Below, one piece after another: positions 1-7,353 of a DNA stretch of 9,769 nucleotides (positions within the stretch are counted from its first letter, which is position 1; every line of letters begins with the position of its first letter). The notes under the pieces were generated by a model that did no database searches, was not told where the DNA came from, and saw only the letters and a list, made by a program, of their open reading frames with translations. Origin of the DNA: Collinsella sp. Its GTDB lineage: Bacteria > Actinomycetota > Coriobacteriia > Coriobacteriales > Coriobacteriaceae. The translations under genes and the position numbers were made by a program. The stretch spans positions 1 to 9,769 of the forward strand of contig DYAA01000112.1 in the NCBI GenBank assembly GCA_019419405.1. Direction: 5' to 3'.

Positions 1-609
1 GTCCCCAAATATCTGGCCAAGATCATCGATGACGAGGTCGTGGCATGGCTTTCGTGGGACGCCGCGCACCAGCCAGTCAAGATCGATATCGATTTGAGTC
101 AGCTGGGGCACATTCGGAGCGCCGCCGCACAAACGCGTGAGGCGCTTTTGATCGATGAGGAGCGCGAGGACGATGTACTCGCAGAGGTCGATACGGCGGG
201 CTCCGAGCAGCCGAAAACCGAGCCCGCAGCAGACGCGTTTGTCGAACCGGCCACGACGGCCGCAGGGCAGGACGAGGCCGACGAGCCAACCATTTCCACC
301 GAACAGTTTGGTTTCGTGGCGCCGCTTCTTGCGCCGACGCCCCCGCCCGCAGCGGCTGCGTCCACTGACGCCGCGACCGAACTCGCGCCCGCCGCAGATG
401 CCTTCCTTCGCGCGCTCCTCGAGCAAAACGCAGTGCAAGCGACATCGGCAGTGGCGCGCTCGGGCCAGAGCGAGGATATGCTCGTCGACAGCATCAACGA
501 GGCGCTCTTTGACCTGGTGGGTGACACCGTTATCGAGTTTGGAGCGGCAGGACCGCAGATTATCGAGGATTATGAAGCAGACGTGAGAGGATACCTAGAC
601 CATGAGTGA
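1..609 (+). CDS. TerB-C domain protein, C-terminal part (5' end outside window)
   Basis: The reading frame is open from the first base, so the real start lies upstream; 202 codons are visible. The opening, with a KIDIDLSQL stretch followed by a helix IRSAAAQTREALLIDEE, matches my memory of the TerB-C domain found at the end of large TerB-N/TerB/TerB-C proteins. The end is also typical: a helix with DSINEALFDLVGDTVIEF (about residues 163-180) and a terminal IIEDYEADV helix. Between the two lies about 100 residues rich in Ala, Pro, Glu and Thr, probably a flexible linker dividing the domain. TerB-family domains are known from tellurite and stress-response (Ter) systems, where TerB is a helical, metal-binding, membrane-associated scaffold. 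Linked to an ATPase and a helicase, a DNA-processing role is more likely than tellurite resistance; that is inference. The stop overlaps the next start by 8 bases, implying translational coupling. The missing N-terminus leaves the full architecture unknown. Confidence 0.75.
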   Translation, partial: VPKYLAKIIDDEVVAWLSWDAAHQPVKIDIDLSQLGHIRSAAAQTREALLIDEEREDDVLAEVDTAGSEQPKTEPAADAFVEPATTAAGQDEADEPTISTEQFGFVAPLLAPTPPPAAAASTDAATELAPAADAFLRALLEQNAVQATSAVARSGQSEDMLVDSINEALFDLVGDTVIEFGAAGPQIIEDYEADVRGYLDHE

Positions 610-1906
610 CACCGCATCCGCAGCGCCCCGCGTACCCAAACGCGTCGCCGCCGTTATCCTAAACTCGCTCAAGGGCGGCGTGGTCCCGCGCATCGGCCTT
701 CCCTACATCACCGTAGGGCGCGAGGTCGAGATCCGCGCCCTGCTCACCGACCTGAGTCTCATCGCCGACGGCGGCGCAAGCTTCCGCTTTCTGGTCGGTC
801 GCTACGGAGCCGGCAAGAGCTTTTTGCTCCAGACCATCCGCACGCACGCCATGGGTGAGGGATTCGTCGTCGCCGATGCCGACCTATCCCCTGAGCGCCG
901 CCTGCAGGGCGGCCAGGGACAGGGCCTTGCCACCTACCGTGAGCTCATCCGCAACATATCGACTAAAACGCGCCCCGAGGGCGGTGCGCTCAACCTTATC
1001 CTGGATCGCTGGGTCGCCTCGTGTGCCGAGGTCGAAGAGTCGGTCGTCAATGCCCAACTGGCCCCGCTCGAGGAGATGGTCCACGGCTTCGACTTCTCCC
1101 GCATGCTCCGCCGCTATCGCACGGCCGTATCCGAGGGCGACGAAGAGACCATGAGCCGCGTGACCAAATGGATCCGCGGCGAATACCGCACCAAGAGCGA
1201 GGCTCGCGCCGAACTGGGGTCCTCAACCATCATCAGCGATGACGACTGGTACGACTACGTCAAACTCATCGCGCGTTTTTTGGTTTGCAGCGGCTACAAG
1301 GGCATGCTGGTGCTCATCGACGAACTCGTGAATCTGTATAAGATTCCCAACGCCATCACGCGCCAGTACAACTACGAGAAAATCCTGACCATGTACAACG
1401 ACACGCTCCAGGGCAAAGCGCAGTACCTGGGCATGATCATGGGCGGCACGCCAACCTCCATCGAAGACCGTCGCCGCGGCGTGTTCTCCTACGAGGCCCT
1501 GCGCAGCCGACTCGCTCAGGGTCGCTTTGCGCGCGAGGACCTCAAGGACATGCTCGCGCCCATCATCCGCTTGCAGCCACTCACCTATGAGGAGCTGCTG
1601 GTGCTCATCGAAAAACTCATGCAGATCCATGCCGGCTACTTTGGCTGGACGCCCACGCTTACCGAGAACGACTTGGTGGACTTTCTCAAGATTGAGTTTG
1701 GCCGCGTGGGAGCCGATACGCACTTGACGCCGCGTGAGGTCATTCGTGACTTTATCGAGCTGCTCGACATCCTATGCCAAAACCCCGACGCCAACGTGGC
1801 CGAGCTACTGCAAAGCGTCGGCGGCGACGCGCTGGCGCCGGCAACAGCAACAGGCGACACCGGCACCGCAAGCGGCGACCGCAATTTCGCCGAGTTCACC
1901 ATCTAA
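602..1906 (+). CDS. BrxD/DUF2791-like P-loop ATPase
   Basis: Encodes a 434-residue soluble ATPase. Visible motifs are a Walker A GRYGAGKS (residues 66-73, Lys72), a Walker B GMLVLIDELVNL (234-245, Asp240-Glu241) and a sensor-like MGGTPTSIEDRRRGVFSYEAL (from about 280), whose GTP..ED.RRG.FSYEALRSRL pattern is characteristic of the BREX ATP-binding family (BrxC/BrxD, DUF2791). Length fits BrxD, not the much larger BrxC. An N-terminal GLPYITVGREVEI segment precedes the ATPase core, and the C-terminal 30 residues are Ala/Thr/Gly-rich and probably disordered. BrxD-type ATPases occur beside Lhr-like BrxHI helicases in some BREX loci, and the next gene is such a helicase. No pglX, pglZ, brxA or brxB gene is in the window, so this is not a recognisable BREX locus. 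The ATG overlaps the TerB-C stop by 8 bases, with an AGAGG at 586-590 as ribosome binding site. Role as an ATP-driven loader or regulator of the helicase is inferred. Confidence 0.85.
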   Translation: MSDTASAAPRVPKRVAAVILNSLKGGVVPRIGLPYITVGREVEIRALLTDLSLIADGGASFRFLVGRYGAGKSFLLQTIRTHAMGEGFVVADADLSPERRLQGGQGQGLATYRELIRNISTKTRPEGGALNLILDRWVASCAEVEESVVNAQLAPLEEMVHGFDFSRMLRRYRTAVSEGDEETMSRVTKWIRGEYRTKSEARAELGSSTIISDDDWYDYVKLIARFLVCSGYKGMLVLIDELVNLYKIPNAITRQYNYEKILTMYNDTLQGKAQYLGMIMGGTPTSIEDRRRGVFSYEALRSRLAQGRFAREDLKDMLAPIIRLQPLTYEELLVLIEKLMQIHAGYFGWTPTLTENDLVDFLKIEFGRVGADTHLTPREVIRDFIELLDILCQNPDANVAELLQSVGGDALAPATATGDTGTASGDRNFAEFTI

Positions 1907-1927
1907 CCTGCCAAAAAGGGACAGGTT
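1905..1927. repeat. small inverted repeat AACCTG...CAGGTT at the ATPase stop
   Basis: AACCTG (1905-1910, overlapping the TAA stop) is the inverse of CAGGTT (1922-1927), with an 11-base loop CCAAAAAGGGA, followed on the + strand by TTATTTTGG. It could act as a weak terminator or attenuator inside the cluster. GGGACAGGTTTATTTT-type sequences are also known as dispersed short palindromes next to REP-associated transposases in some bacteria, so it may be a dispersed element. No transposase gene is present here. The stem has only three G-C pairs. Confidence 0.4.
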
Positions 1928-1960
1928 TATTTTGGCTGGTTTTATCTGGGCAAACGTCGA

Positions 1961-1985
1961 GGCAGTGATGCGGCAAGCCACTGCT
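1961..1985 (+). other. leader hairpin upstream of the helicase gene
   Basis: GCAGTG (1962-1967) pairs perfectly with CACTGC (1979-1984) around an 11-base loop, and the flanking bases can add a G-T pair. It lies about 28 bases before the helicase ribosome binding site in the 116-base gap between ATPase and helicase. There is no T-run after it, so it is not an intrinsic terminator. It might stabilise or process the mRNA; function is unknown. Confidence 0.35.
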
Positions 1986-2012
1986 CACCGCGTTAAGAGG
2001 TTCGTATTTGAG

Positions 2013-2018
2013 AGGAGG
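2013..2018 (+). promoter_or_regulatory. ribosome binding site that sets the helicase start
   Basis: A full AGGAGG lies four bases before GTG at 2023. The only in-frame alternative upstream, TTG at 2008, is itself just before this box and would place it inside the coding sequence, so GTG 2023 is preferred. The same AGGAGG with a four-base spacer precedes the XRE gene at 8997. Confidence 0.7.
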
Positions 2019-2022
2019 CCCC

Positions 2023-4467
2023 GTGAACGCCTTTGACCGCTACGCCCCGTTTATCCAAGACTTCATCTACTCCCACGATTGGGAGAGTCTGCGCTCTATC
2101 CAGGTTGCAGCGGCAGACGCCATCTTTAACACGCAAGATAATGTGCTCCTGACGGCATCCACGGCTTCCGGAAAAACCGAGGCAGCCTTCTTTCCCATCC
2201 TGACCGAGTTTTGGGAGAACCCGCCCGCAAGCGTGGGCGCCCTCTACATCGGCCCCCTCAAGGCGCTCATCAATGATCAGTTCGTCCGTCTCAACGACCT
2301 CTGCGAAGAGGCCGATATCCCTGTCTGGCACTGGCATGGCGATGTCTCGCAGTCGCACAAGGCTAAGCTCATCAAAAAACCGAGCGGCATCTTGCAGATT
2401 ACGCCCGAGTCGTTCGAAGCGCTCTTAATCCATAAGCACATGGCGATCCCGCGCATGTTTTGCGACCTGCGCTACGTGGTCATCGACGAGGTCCATTCGC
2501 TCATGCGCGGCGACCGTGGCGGGCAGACGCTCTGCCTTATCGAGCGGCTCTCGCGCATGGCCGGCGTGCAGCCTCGACGCATTGGCCTTTCGGCCACCAT
2601 CGGCGACCCCGAGCGCACGGGCGCTTTTCTCTCACAGGGAACGGGGCGCGACTGTGTTATCCCCCGCTTTGAAGAACCGCGCCGCGTGTGGCGCATCTCC
2701 ATGGAGCACTTCTACAACTCGGGTCCCCAGGCACAGCAGCGGGGATTCGAGAGCACGGGTCCTCAAGAGGCCGAAGTGCTTGCGTGCGAGCGTATCGAGG
2801 CGGCGGCATCCGCGGCACTGCCCGCCGGCGCCCAAGACATGCGTCACAGCGGACAGCTCACACAAGAGGAGCGCCGTCAACGTCGTGAGCGGGCACGGGG
2901 CAAGGCCGCTCCCAAGGACCGCCAAACTTCCTCGGCCCCCGAGGGCGAAGTCGACATCCCACGAGCGACCGAGCAGGCGCTTCTCAACCCCACCGACACG
3001 GCGCCCGACAACGCCGACCCCGGTATGGGCTATATCTTTGAACATACGCGCGGCCGTAAGTGCCTGGTCTTTGCCAACTCGCGCGAGGAGGCAGAGGCCG
3101 TGTGCTCCATGCTGCGCAGCTACTGCGAAAGTCGACACGAGCCCGACCGTTTTCTCATCCACCATGGCAATCTTTCGGCATCGCTACGCGAGACGGCCGA
3201 AGAACTCATGCGCGATGAGGAGCAGGCACAAACGACCGTCACCACCTCTACGCTGGAGCTCGGTATCGATATCGGCCGTCTGGAGCGTGCGTTTCAGATC
3301 GATGCGCCATTTACCGTCAGTTCCTTTTTGCAGCGAATGGGCCGCACGGGACGCCGCGACCTTCCGCCCGAGATGTGGTTTGTCATGCGCGAGGAAGAGC
3401 CCGAGCCGCGCACGATGATGCCCGAGACCATTCCGTGGAAGCTCCTGCAGGGCATCGCGCTCGTACAACTCTATCGCGAGGAAAAGTGGGTCGAGCCGCC
3501 CGAGCTCGATCGACTCCCCTACAGCCTGCTCTACCACCAGACTATGTCGACGCTTGCCAGCACCGGCGAGCTCACGCCGGCAGAGCTTGCCCAGCGCGTG
3601 CTCACACTCAGCTATTTCCATCGCATCTCGGCCGATGACTATCGCGTACTGCTGCGTCACCTCATTAAGATCGACCATATCCAAGTCACCGAGGGCGGCG
3701 GACTCATCGTGGGTCTCGCGGGCGAGCGCATCATTAACAACTTTAAGTTCTACGCCGTATTCCAGGAAAACGAAGAGTTCACCGTTCGCAGCGAATCGGC
3801 CGAGCTGGGCACGATCGTCAATCCGCCACCGCCCGGTGAGCGCATCGCCATCGCCGGACACTGCTGGATTGTCGAGGAAGTGGACTGGAAGCGCCACACC
3901 GTCTTTGCCACGCAGGTCAAGGGCCGGGTGCCGGCCTACTTTGGCGACTGTCCCGGTGACATCAATACACACGTACTCGAGCGCATGCGCAAGGCGCTCA
4001 ACGAACACGCCGCGTATCCGTACCTTATGGGTAACGCACGGGCCCGCCTTGCGCAGGCTCGTCATACGGCCGAGATTTCGGGCGCGGGAACTAAACCGCT
4101 CATTAACCTGGGCGGCGATACCTGGGTGCTCTTCCCCTGGCTGGGCAGCTACGCCTTTTTGGCCCTCGAGCGCATGCTCAAGATTAAATGTGCCGCGGAG
4201 TTGGGCCTTCGCGGACTCGACCCATCACGCCCGTACTTTATGCAGTTTAAGATGAAGGCCGACGAGGAGACGTTCTTTGAGGTGCTCGCCGCCGAGGCCG
4301 AGAAGGACTTCGATCCCATCGAGCTCGTCTATCCCGACGAGGTGCCTTATTTTGACCGCTACGACGAGTTTGTTCCCGAAGAGCTCGTGCGCAAGGGCTT
4401 TGCCGAAGGCGTGCTCGACATAGAGGGCATGAAGCAGCGTGTCCGCAGCTGGAGCGACCACGCCTAA
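2023..4467 (+). CDS. Lhr/BrxHI-like superfamily 2 DNA helicase
   Basis: A predicted 814-residue ATP-dependent helicase. Motifs in order: Gln27 (Q motif region), Walker A TASTASGKT (44-52), Ia YIGPLKALINDQ (75-86), Ib ITPESFEALL (126-135), DEVH box (155-158), SAT (190-192), IV CLVFANSREEAE (347-358), V TSTLELGIDIG (408-418) and VI QRMGRTGRR (437-445). The DEVH box, the LELGIDIG motif and the region after motif VI place it with the Lhr family, whose helicases carry a winged helix after the RecA pair; the C-terminal half (about 460-814) probably holds that plus an Lhr-type accessory domain. Between the RecA lobes, about residues 230-335 form a charged, low-complexity insertion including RRQRRERARGKAAPKDR, not typical of compact Lhr cores. 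BrxHI helicases pair with BrxD-like ATPases, as here. It likely remodels DNA for the TerB-ATPase-helicase cluster. The direct substrate cannot be read from sequence. Confidence 0.9.
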   Translation: MNAFDRYAPFIQDFIYSHDWESLRSIQVAAADAIFNTQDNVLLTASTASGKTEAAFFPILTEFWENPPASVGALYIGPLKALINDQFVRLNDLCEEADIPVWHWHGDVSQSHKAKLIKKPSGILQITPESFEALLIHKHMAIPRMFCDLRYVVIDEVHSLMRGDRGGQTLCLIERLSRMAGVQPRRIGLSATIGDPERTGAFLSQGTGRDCVIPRFEEPRRVWRISMEHFYNSGPQAQQRGFESTGPQEAEVLACERIEAAASAALPAGAQDMRHSGQLTQEERRQRRERARGKAAPKDRQTSSAPEGEVDIPRATEQALLNPTDTAPDNADPGMGYIFEHTRGRKCLVFANSREEAEAVCSMLRSYCESRHEPDRFLIHHGNLSASLRETAEELMRDEEQAQTTVTTSTLELGIDIGRLERAFQIDAPFTVSSFLQRMGRTGRRDLPPEMWFVMREEEPEPRTMMPETIPWKLLQGIALVQLYREEKWVEPPELDRLPYSLLYHQTMSTLASTGELTPAELAQRVLTLSYFHRISADDYRVLLRHLIKIDHIQVTEGGGLIVGLAGERIINNFKFYAVFQENEEFTVRSESAELGTIVNPPPPGERIAIAGHCWIVEEVDWKRHTVFATQVKGRVPAYFGDCPGDINTHVLERMRKALNEHAAYPYLMGNARARLAQARHTAEISGAGTKPLINLGGDTWVLFPWLGSYAFLALERMLKIKCAAELGLRGLDPSRPYFMQFKMKADEETFFEVLAAEAEKDFDPIELVYPDEVPYFDRYDEFVPEELVRKGFAEGVLDIEGMKQRVRSWSDHA

Positions 4468-4470
4468 GAC

Positions 4471-4487
4471 CCGTCTTTTTGGGACGG
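4471..4487. terminator. hairpin between the convergent genes, possible weak bidirectional terminator
   Basis: CCGTC (4471-4475) pairs with GACGG (4483-4487) across a TTTTTGG loop in the 26-base gap between the helicase stop and the stop of the oppositely oriented methyltransferase-fold gene. Position is right for a shared terminator. The stem is only five base pairs and neither strand has a T-run after it, so efficiency is doubtful. The loop (AAAAA on the other strand) resembles that of the 1905-1927 repeat. Confidence 0.3.
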
Positions 4488-4493
4488 AGAGAC

Positions 4494-5372
4494 TTACTTG
4501 TCGTGAAGGACGGTGCCGAGGAAGTCGGCGTCGAAGGGCACGGCTTCGGCAAAGGCATAATCGCCGTCACTGGCGACGAGCAGGTAGTTTTCCTCGCCGC
4601 CGAACTCCGCGTCGCCGCATGGGACCACCCAGGCGTGGGCGAATACCTCGAGTGCCGCGGCAACGCAATCGCGCAGGAACGTCACGTCGCTCCCCCTGTT
4701 CGCACTCACGATATTGGCAACATAGATGCCCCCGGGGTTCAGGCTGCCTCGCACCAAACGCAATGCCTCAACCGTCGCCAGCTCGCGTACGGGCTCGGCA
4801 CCGCCAAAGCAATCGCTCACGACCACGTCGTAGCGACGATGACCCACGCTCGTCACGCCCAGATACGAGCGAGCCTCAGCGGTAATCACTCGCAGGCGAT
4901 CGCCCACCGTGCGCTCCAGCTCGTCCAGGTAGAACCAACGGCGCGCCAGGCGCGTAATCTCGGCATCGTACTCAATGACGTCCATGCGCAAGCTCTCGTG
5001 CGACATCAGTGCAAACTTGGGATAGGCAAACCCGCCGCCGCCCAGCATGAGCATACGGTCGATACCATGCCCGTAAGCATCACGCATTGCGTCCTCAGCC
5101 TCAAACACGTCGTCAAACGCGCGATAGTACGCAAAGACGGGCTCCGCCCAACGCTCGCCAACGTAGCTTGCGCTTTGGTAAACGCCGCCTTGCACCAATA
5201 CACGGACTTCGTCGCCTCCCTCATCGTGCACGCGTTTCACACGCGCCAACCCATGGCGGGTTCGCGCAACCTGCAGACAGGCAGCACGGACAGCGACAGC
5301 GGCCGCGCCAAGCGCCGCGGCCCCCAGAGCAACGCCGGCAACGACGCCGGCAGAAACACTCGGCTTGTTCAT
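4494..5372 (-). CDS. membrane-anchored spermidine-synthase-like methyltransferase-fold protein
   Basis: Encodes 292 residues. Residues 8-29 form an Ala/Val-rich hydrophobic stretch that should act as an uncleaved signal anchor. The rest has the Rossmann methyltransferase fold seen in spermidine synthases: motif I MLMLGGGGFAYPKF (107-120), an acidic residue after strand 2 in VIEYDAEI (132-139) and VVVSDCFGG (183-191) at the active-site strand. True aminopropyltransferases have a D-x-x-D-P motif there; here only Asp187 followed by CFGG is seen, as in the many spermidine-synthase-like proteins of unknown substrate. Polyamine synthesis should therefore not be assumed. The ATG begins on the base directly after the elp3 TAG stop, with AAAAGGAG (5386-5379) six bases upstream inside elp3, so the two genes are almost certainly co-transcribed and translationally coupled. 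Substrate and link to Elp3 are unknown. Confidence 0.75.
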   Translation of the reverse strand: MNKPSVSAGVVAGVALGAAALGAAAVAVRAACLQVARTRHGLARVKRVHDEGGDEVRVLVQGGVYQSASYVGERWAEPVFAYYRAFDDVFEAEDAMRDAYGHGIDRMLMLGGGGFAYPKFALMSHESLRMDVIEYDAEITRLARRWFYLDELERTVGDRLRVITAEARSYLGVTSVGHRRYDVVVSDCFGGAEPVRELATVEALRLVRGSLNPGGIYVANIVSANRGSDVTFLRDCVAAALEVFAHAWVVPCGDAEFGGEENYLLVASDGDYAFAEAVPFDADFLGTVLHDK

Positions 5373-7280
5373 CTAGAGCTCCTTTTGCAGATAAAGGCCA
5401 TGGTCATAAAATCCAAGATGACGATAGTACTCACGTGTGCCAATCGCGCTAATCACGTTGATACGCGCATAACCCGCATCCCGGGCAATCTCGCACGCAC
5501 GTTCTACGAGCAAACGCCCTAACCCGTGATGCTGCGCCGCCTGGCCTTGATCGCCCACGCGCGCCGCCATGCCATACACGTGAACCTCGCGAATCATCGC
5601 CTCGTCCGACACCGTCGGCAACTCGTCCGCATGCGCGGCAACAAACGCGCGGTCGGGCAGCGACAGGCGCAAAAAGCCCGCGATTTTGCCCTGCGGTGTC
5701 ACCCACTGCAAAAAGCGCTCGTGCGTCACCGGCGTCTCGTACGCCACTTCCTCGTCAAGGGTCAACTCGTCCAGGTCGGCGCCCGCCGTGCTGATCTCGC
5801 GATAGCGAATCTCACGCACCGTCGCACCGTCACCCCAAGCAGCCAAGCGGTTCTCAACGAGCTGGCGCAGGTTGGGTTTCTTGTTGCCCACCATGATGTC
5901 ATCGGAGCTAAAGTCGCGGATCATGCGGCTGATGCGGCAGAACGCCGGCGTCACCACGATGTCGTCGGCCAACACATCGAGCAGCTCGTCCTCGGTATAG
6001 GGGCGCCACTCGCCACGCTCGTAACAGCCCACCAGACGCGAGCCCTCGATGAGCGCGCACGGGTAGACCTTGACCTCGTCGGGCATAAAGGCGCCCTCGG
6101 TCATAAAGCGCTCGTAGTCGCACTTGTCCCCATCAGGCGTGGCGCCCAGCAAGTTGAGCATAAAGTGCGCGTGGATCTTAAAGCCAAACAGGCGCGCGAG
6201 CGAAAACGCCCGCTCGATCTGCGCCACCGAAATGCGGCGCTCGTTGATATCGAGTAGATGCTGGTCAAGACTCTGAATACCCATCTGAATCTTGGTGCAA
6301 CCCAGGCGGCGGATGAGCGTGAGGGCCTGCGGCGTTACGGCATCGGGGCGCGTCTCGATAACGAGCCCCACCACGCGATGCTTCGCCGTCTCGTTGATGC
6401 GCTGCTGACGCTCAAGCTCCTCCATCGTTGCCGTCTGCCACTCGGCAGCCTCGCCCCATGGCGTACCGGGGCCGTACAGACGGCGCACTGCGCGGTTATA
6501 GCCACCAACGACAGCATCCACACGCCCCTGCTCGTCGGCAACGCCGGCAGCAAGCTCAGCCTCGTCTGTCGCAATGCCGGCAGCCCGATAGCGCTCGCGG
6601 CGCTCTGTTACCACCGGCGGCAGGGCATCGGCGGGAGCGTCATCGAGCAGGCGCCCTGCCTCGGCACGGCTGATGCCCGGACGCGCCAACATGGGGTTTG
6701 CCGCCACGCCGGCGACGGCATCGTCATTGAGCGCACGGAAAAGCTCCGACATAAACCACGTTTGATACCCTTGCGGATAGTCGCTCCAGGTGCCACCGAG
6801 CACGATGAGCTCTATCTTGTCGGTCGCATGCCCCATCTGCGAAAGCGCGGTCAGACGAGCGCTCACCTGCAGATACGGGTCAAAGCAGTTTTGCTCCGCA
6901 CGGGCGCACGCCGGCTCGGCGTGCAGATAGCTTTTAGGCATGCGCAGGTCATTGGGGCAAAACAGGCAATCGCCCGAGCATGGCCAGGGCTTGGTAATGA
7001 CGGTAATGGTCGCCACGCCCGAAGCCGTGCGACGAGGCTTCATACGCAGCACCTGCAGCAGTCGACGTTCCAGCTCGGTATCGACATTCCACGCAGCCCA
7101 ACGAGCCGGCTCCTCACGTTTAACCCGCTGGTAGAACGGCAGCAGACGGCGCTTGGCCAAATCGCGTTTGTCGGCAACCTCACGGCGCGCCTCGGCATGT
7201 ATCAGTTTGACGAGCGCCTTGTCGTCCACGGTCTCGCCGCGACGCAGGGCCTCAAGTATGTTCAAGATAATCTGTTCCAT
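5373..7280 (-). CDS. elp3: Elp3-family radical SAM / GNAT tRNA uridine-34 modification enzyme
   Basis: Encodes 635 residues. Elp3 enzymes use an iron-sulfur radical SAM domain and acetyl-CoA to add a carboxymethyl group to C5 of wobble uridine in tRNA. Seen here: an N-terminal basic tRNA-binding-like region, the cluster-binding cysteines Cys101, Cys105 and Cys108 in PWPCSGDCLFCPND, the conserved LGGTWSDYP (161-169) and VIETRPDAV (307-315), and IQMGIQSLDQ (331-340). The C-terminal GNAT domain (about 485-635) has the acetyl-CoA loop QHHGLGRLL (583-591) and the ending REYYRHLGFYDHGLYLQKEL. It is longer than the roughly 450-550 residues usual for Elp3; the excess lies mainly at about residues 185-285, an acidic and Arg-rich insertion between the LGGTWSDYP strand and the RQQRINETAKHR helix. 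The ATG at 7280 has only a G-run just before it, so the ribosome binding site is weak or unusual. A GC-rich hairpin lies 20 bases upstream. It heads a two-gene operon with the spermidine-synthase-like gene. Confidence 0.92.
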   Translation of the reverse strand: MEQIILNILEALRRGETVDDKALVKLIHAEARREVADKRDLAKRRLLPFYQRVKREEPARWAAWNVDTELERRLLQVLRMKPRRTASGVATITVITKPWPCSGDCLFCPNDLRMPKSYLHAEPACARAEQNCFDPYLQVSARLTALSQMGHATDKIELIVLGGTWSDYPQGYQTWFMSELFRALNDDAVAGVAANPMLARPGISRAEAGRLLDDAPADALPPVVTERRERYRAAGIATDEAELAAGVADEQGRVDAVVGGYNRAVRRLYGPGTPWGEAAEWQTATMEELERQQRINETAKHRVVGLVIETRPDAVTPQALTLIRRLGCTKIQMGIQSLDQHLLDINERRISVAQIERAFSLARLFGFKIHAHFMLNLLGATPDGDKCDYERFMTEGAFMPDEVKVYPCALIEGSRLVGCYERGEWRPYTEDELLDVLADDIVVTPAFCRISRMIRDFSSDDIMVGNKKPNLRQLVENRLAAWGDGATVREIRYREISTAGADLDELTLDEEVAYETPVTHERFLQWVTPQGKIAGFLRLSLPDRAFVAAHADELPTVSDEAMIREVHVYGMAARVGDQGQAAQHHGLGRLLVERACEIARDAGYARINVISAIGTREYYRHLGFYDHGLYLQKEL

Positions 7281-7300
7281 GCCCCCATTGTAAAGGCAAA

Positions 7301-7330
7301 GGCGCCGGAGCCCGTCACGGCTCCGGCGCC
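7301..7330 (-). terminator. strong rho-independent terminator hairpin, also in the elp3 leader
   Basis: GGCGCCGGAGCC (7301-7312) and GGCTCCGGCGCC (7319-7330) form a perfect 12-pair stem with a CGTCAC loop, extended by an A-T pair at the base. On the - strand the stem is followed by TTTGCCTTTA, an interrupted T-run. It lies 48 bases after the DUF4097-like gene, so it most simply ends the XRE/DUF4097 transcript. It also lies only 20 bases before the elp3 ATG, too close for a promoter to fit between. Confidence 0.8.
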
Positions 7331-7353
7331 TCCATCAAACAGCGCAGCTATGG

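Noticed and set aside
1..609. Tellurite resistance gene.
   Set aside because: The TerB-C label comes from a family name. Nothing nearby (terC, terD, terZ types) supports metal resistance, and the ATPase and helicase neighbours point elsewhere.
2008..2022. Upstream TTG start for the helicase.
   Set aside because: The start would precede the AGGAGG box at 2013-2018, which sits properly only for GTG 2023.
3184..4065. A 293-codon open frame on the - strand inside the helicase gene.
   Set aside because: It is a shadow of the helicase reading frame, which carries motifs V and VI in this stretch.
602..4467. A complete BREX system.
   Set aside because: Only BrxD-like and BrxHI-like parts are seen; no PglX methylase, PglZ, BrxA, BrxB or BrxC gene is in the window.
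4494..5372. A genuine spermidine synthase.
   Set aside because: The aminopropyltransferase D-x-x-D-P active-site motif is replaced by SDCFGG, and the protein has an N-terminal membrane anchor.
4479..5522. A 347-codon open frame on the + strand opposite the spermidine-synthase-like gene.
   Set aside because: It runs through the elp3/methyltransferase junction and has no family resemblance; the opposite strand encodes the motifs.
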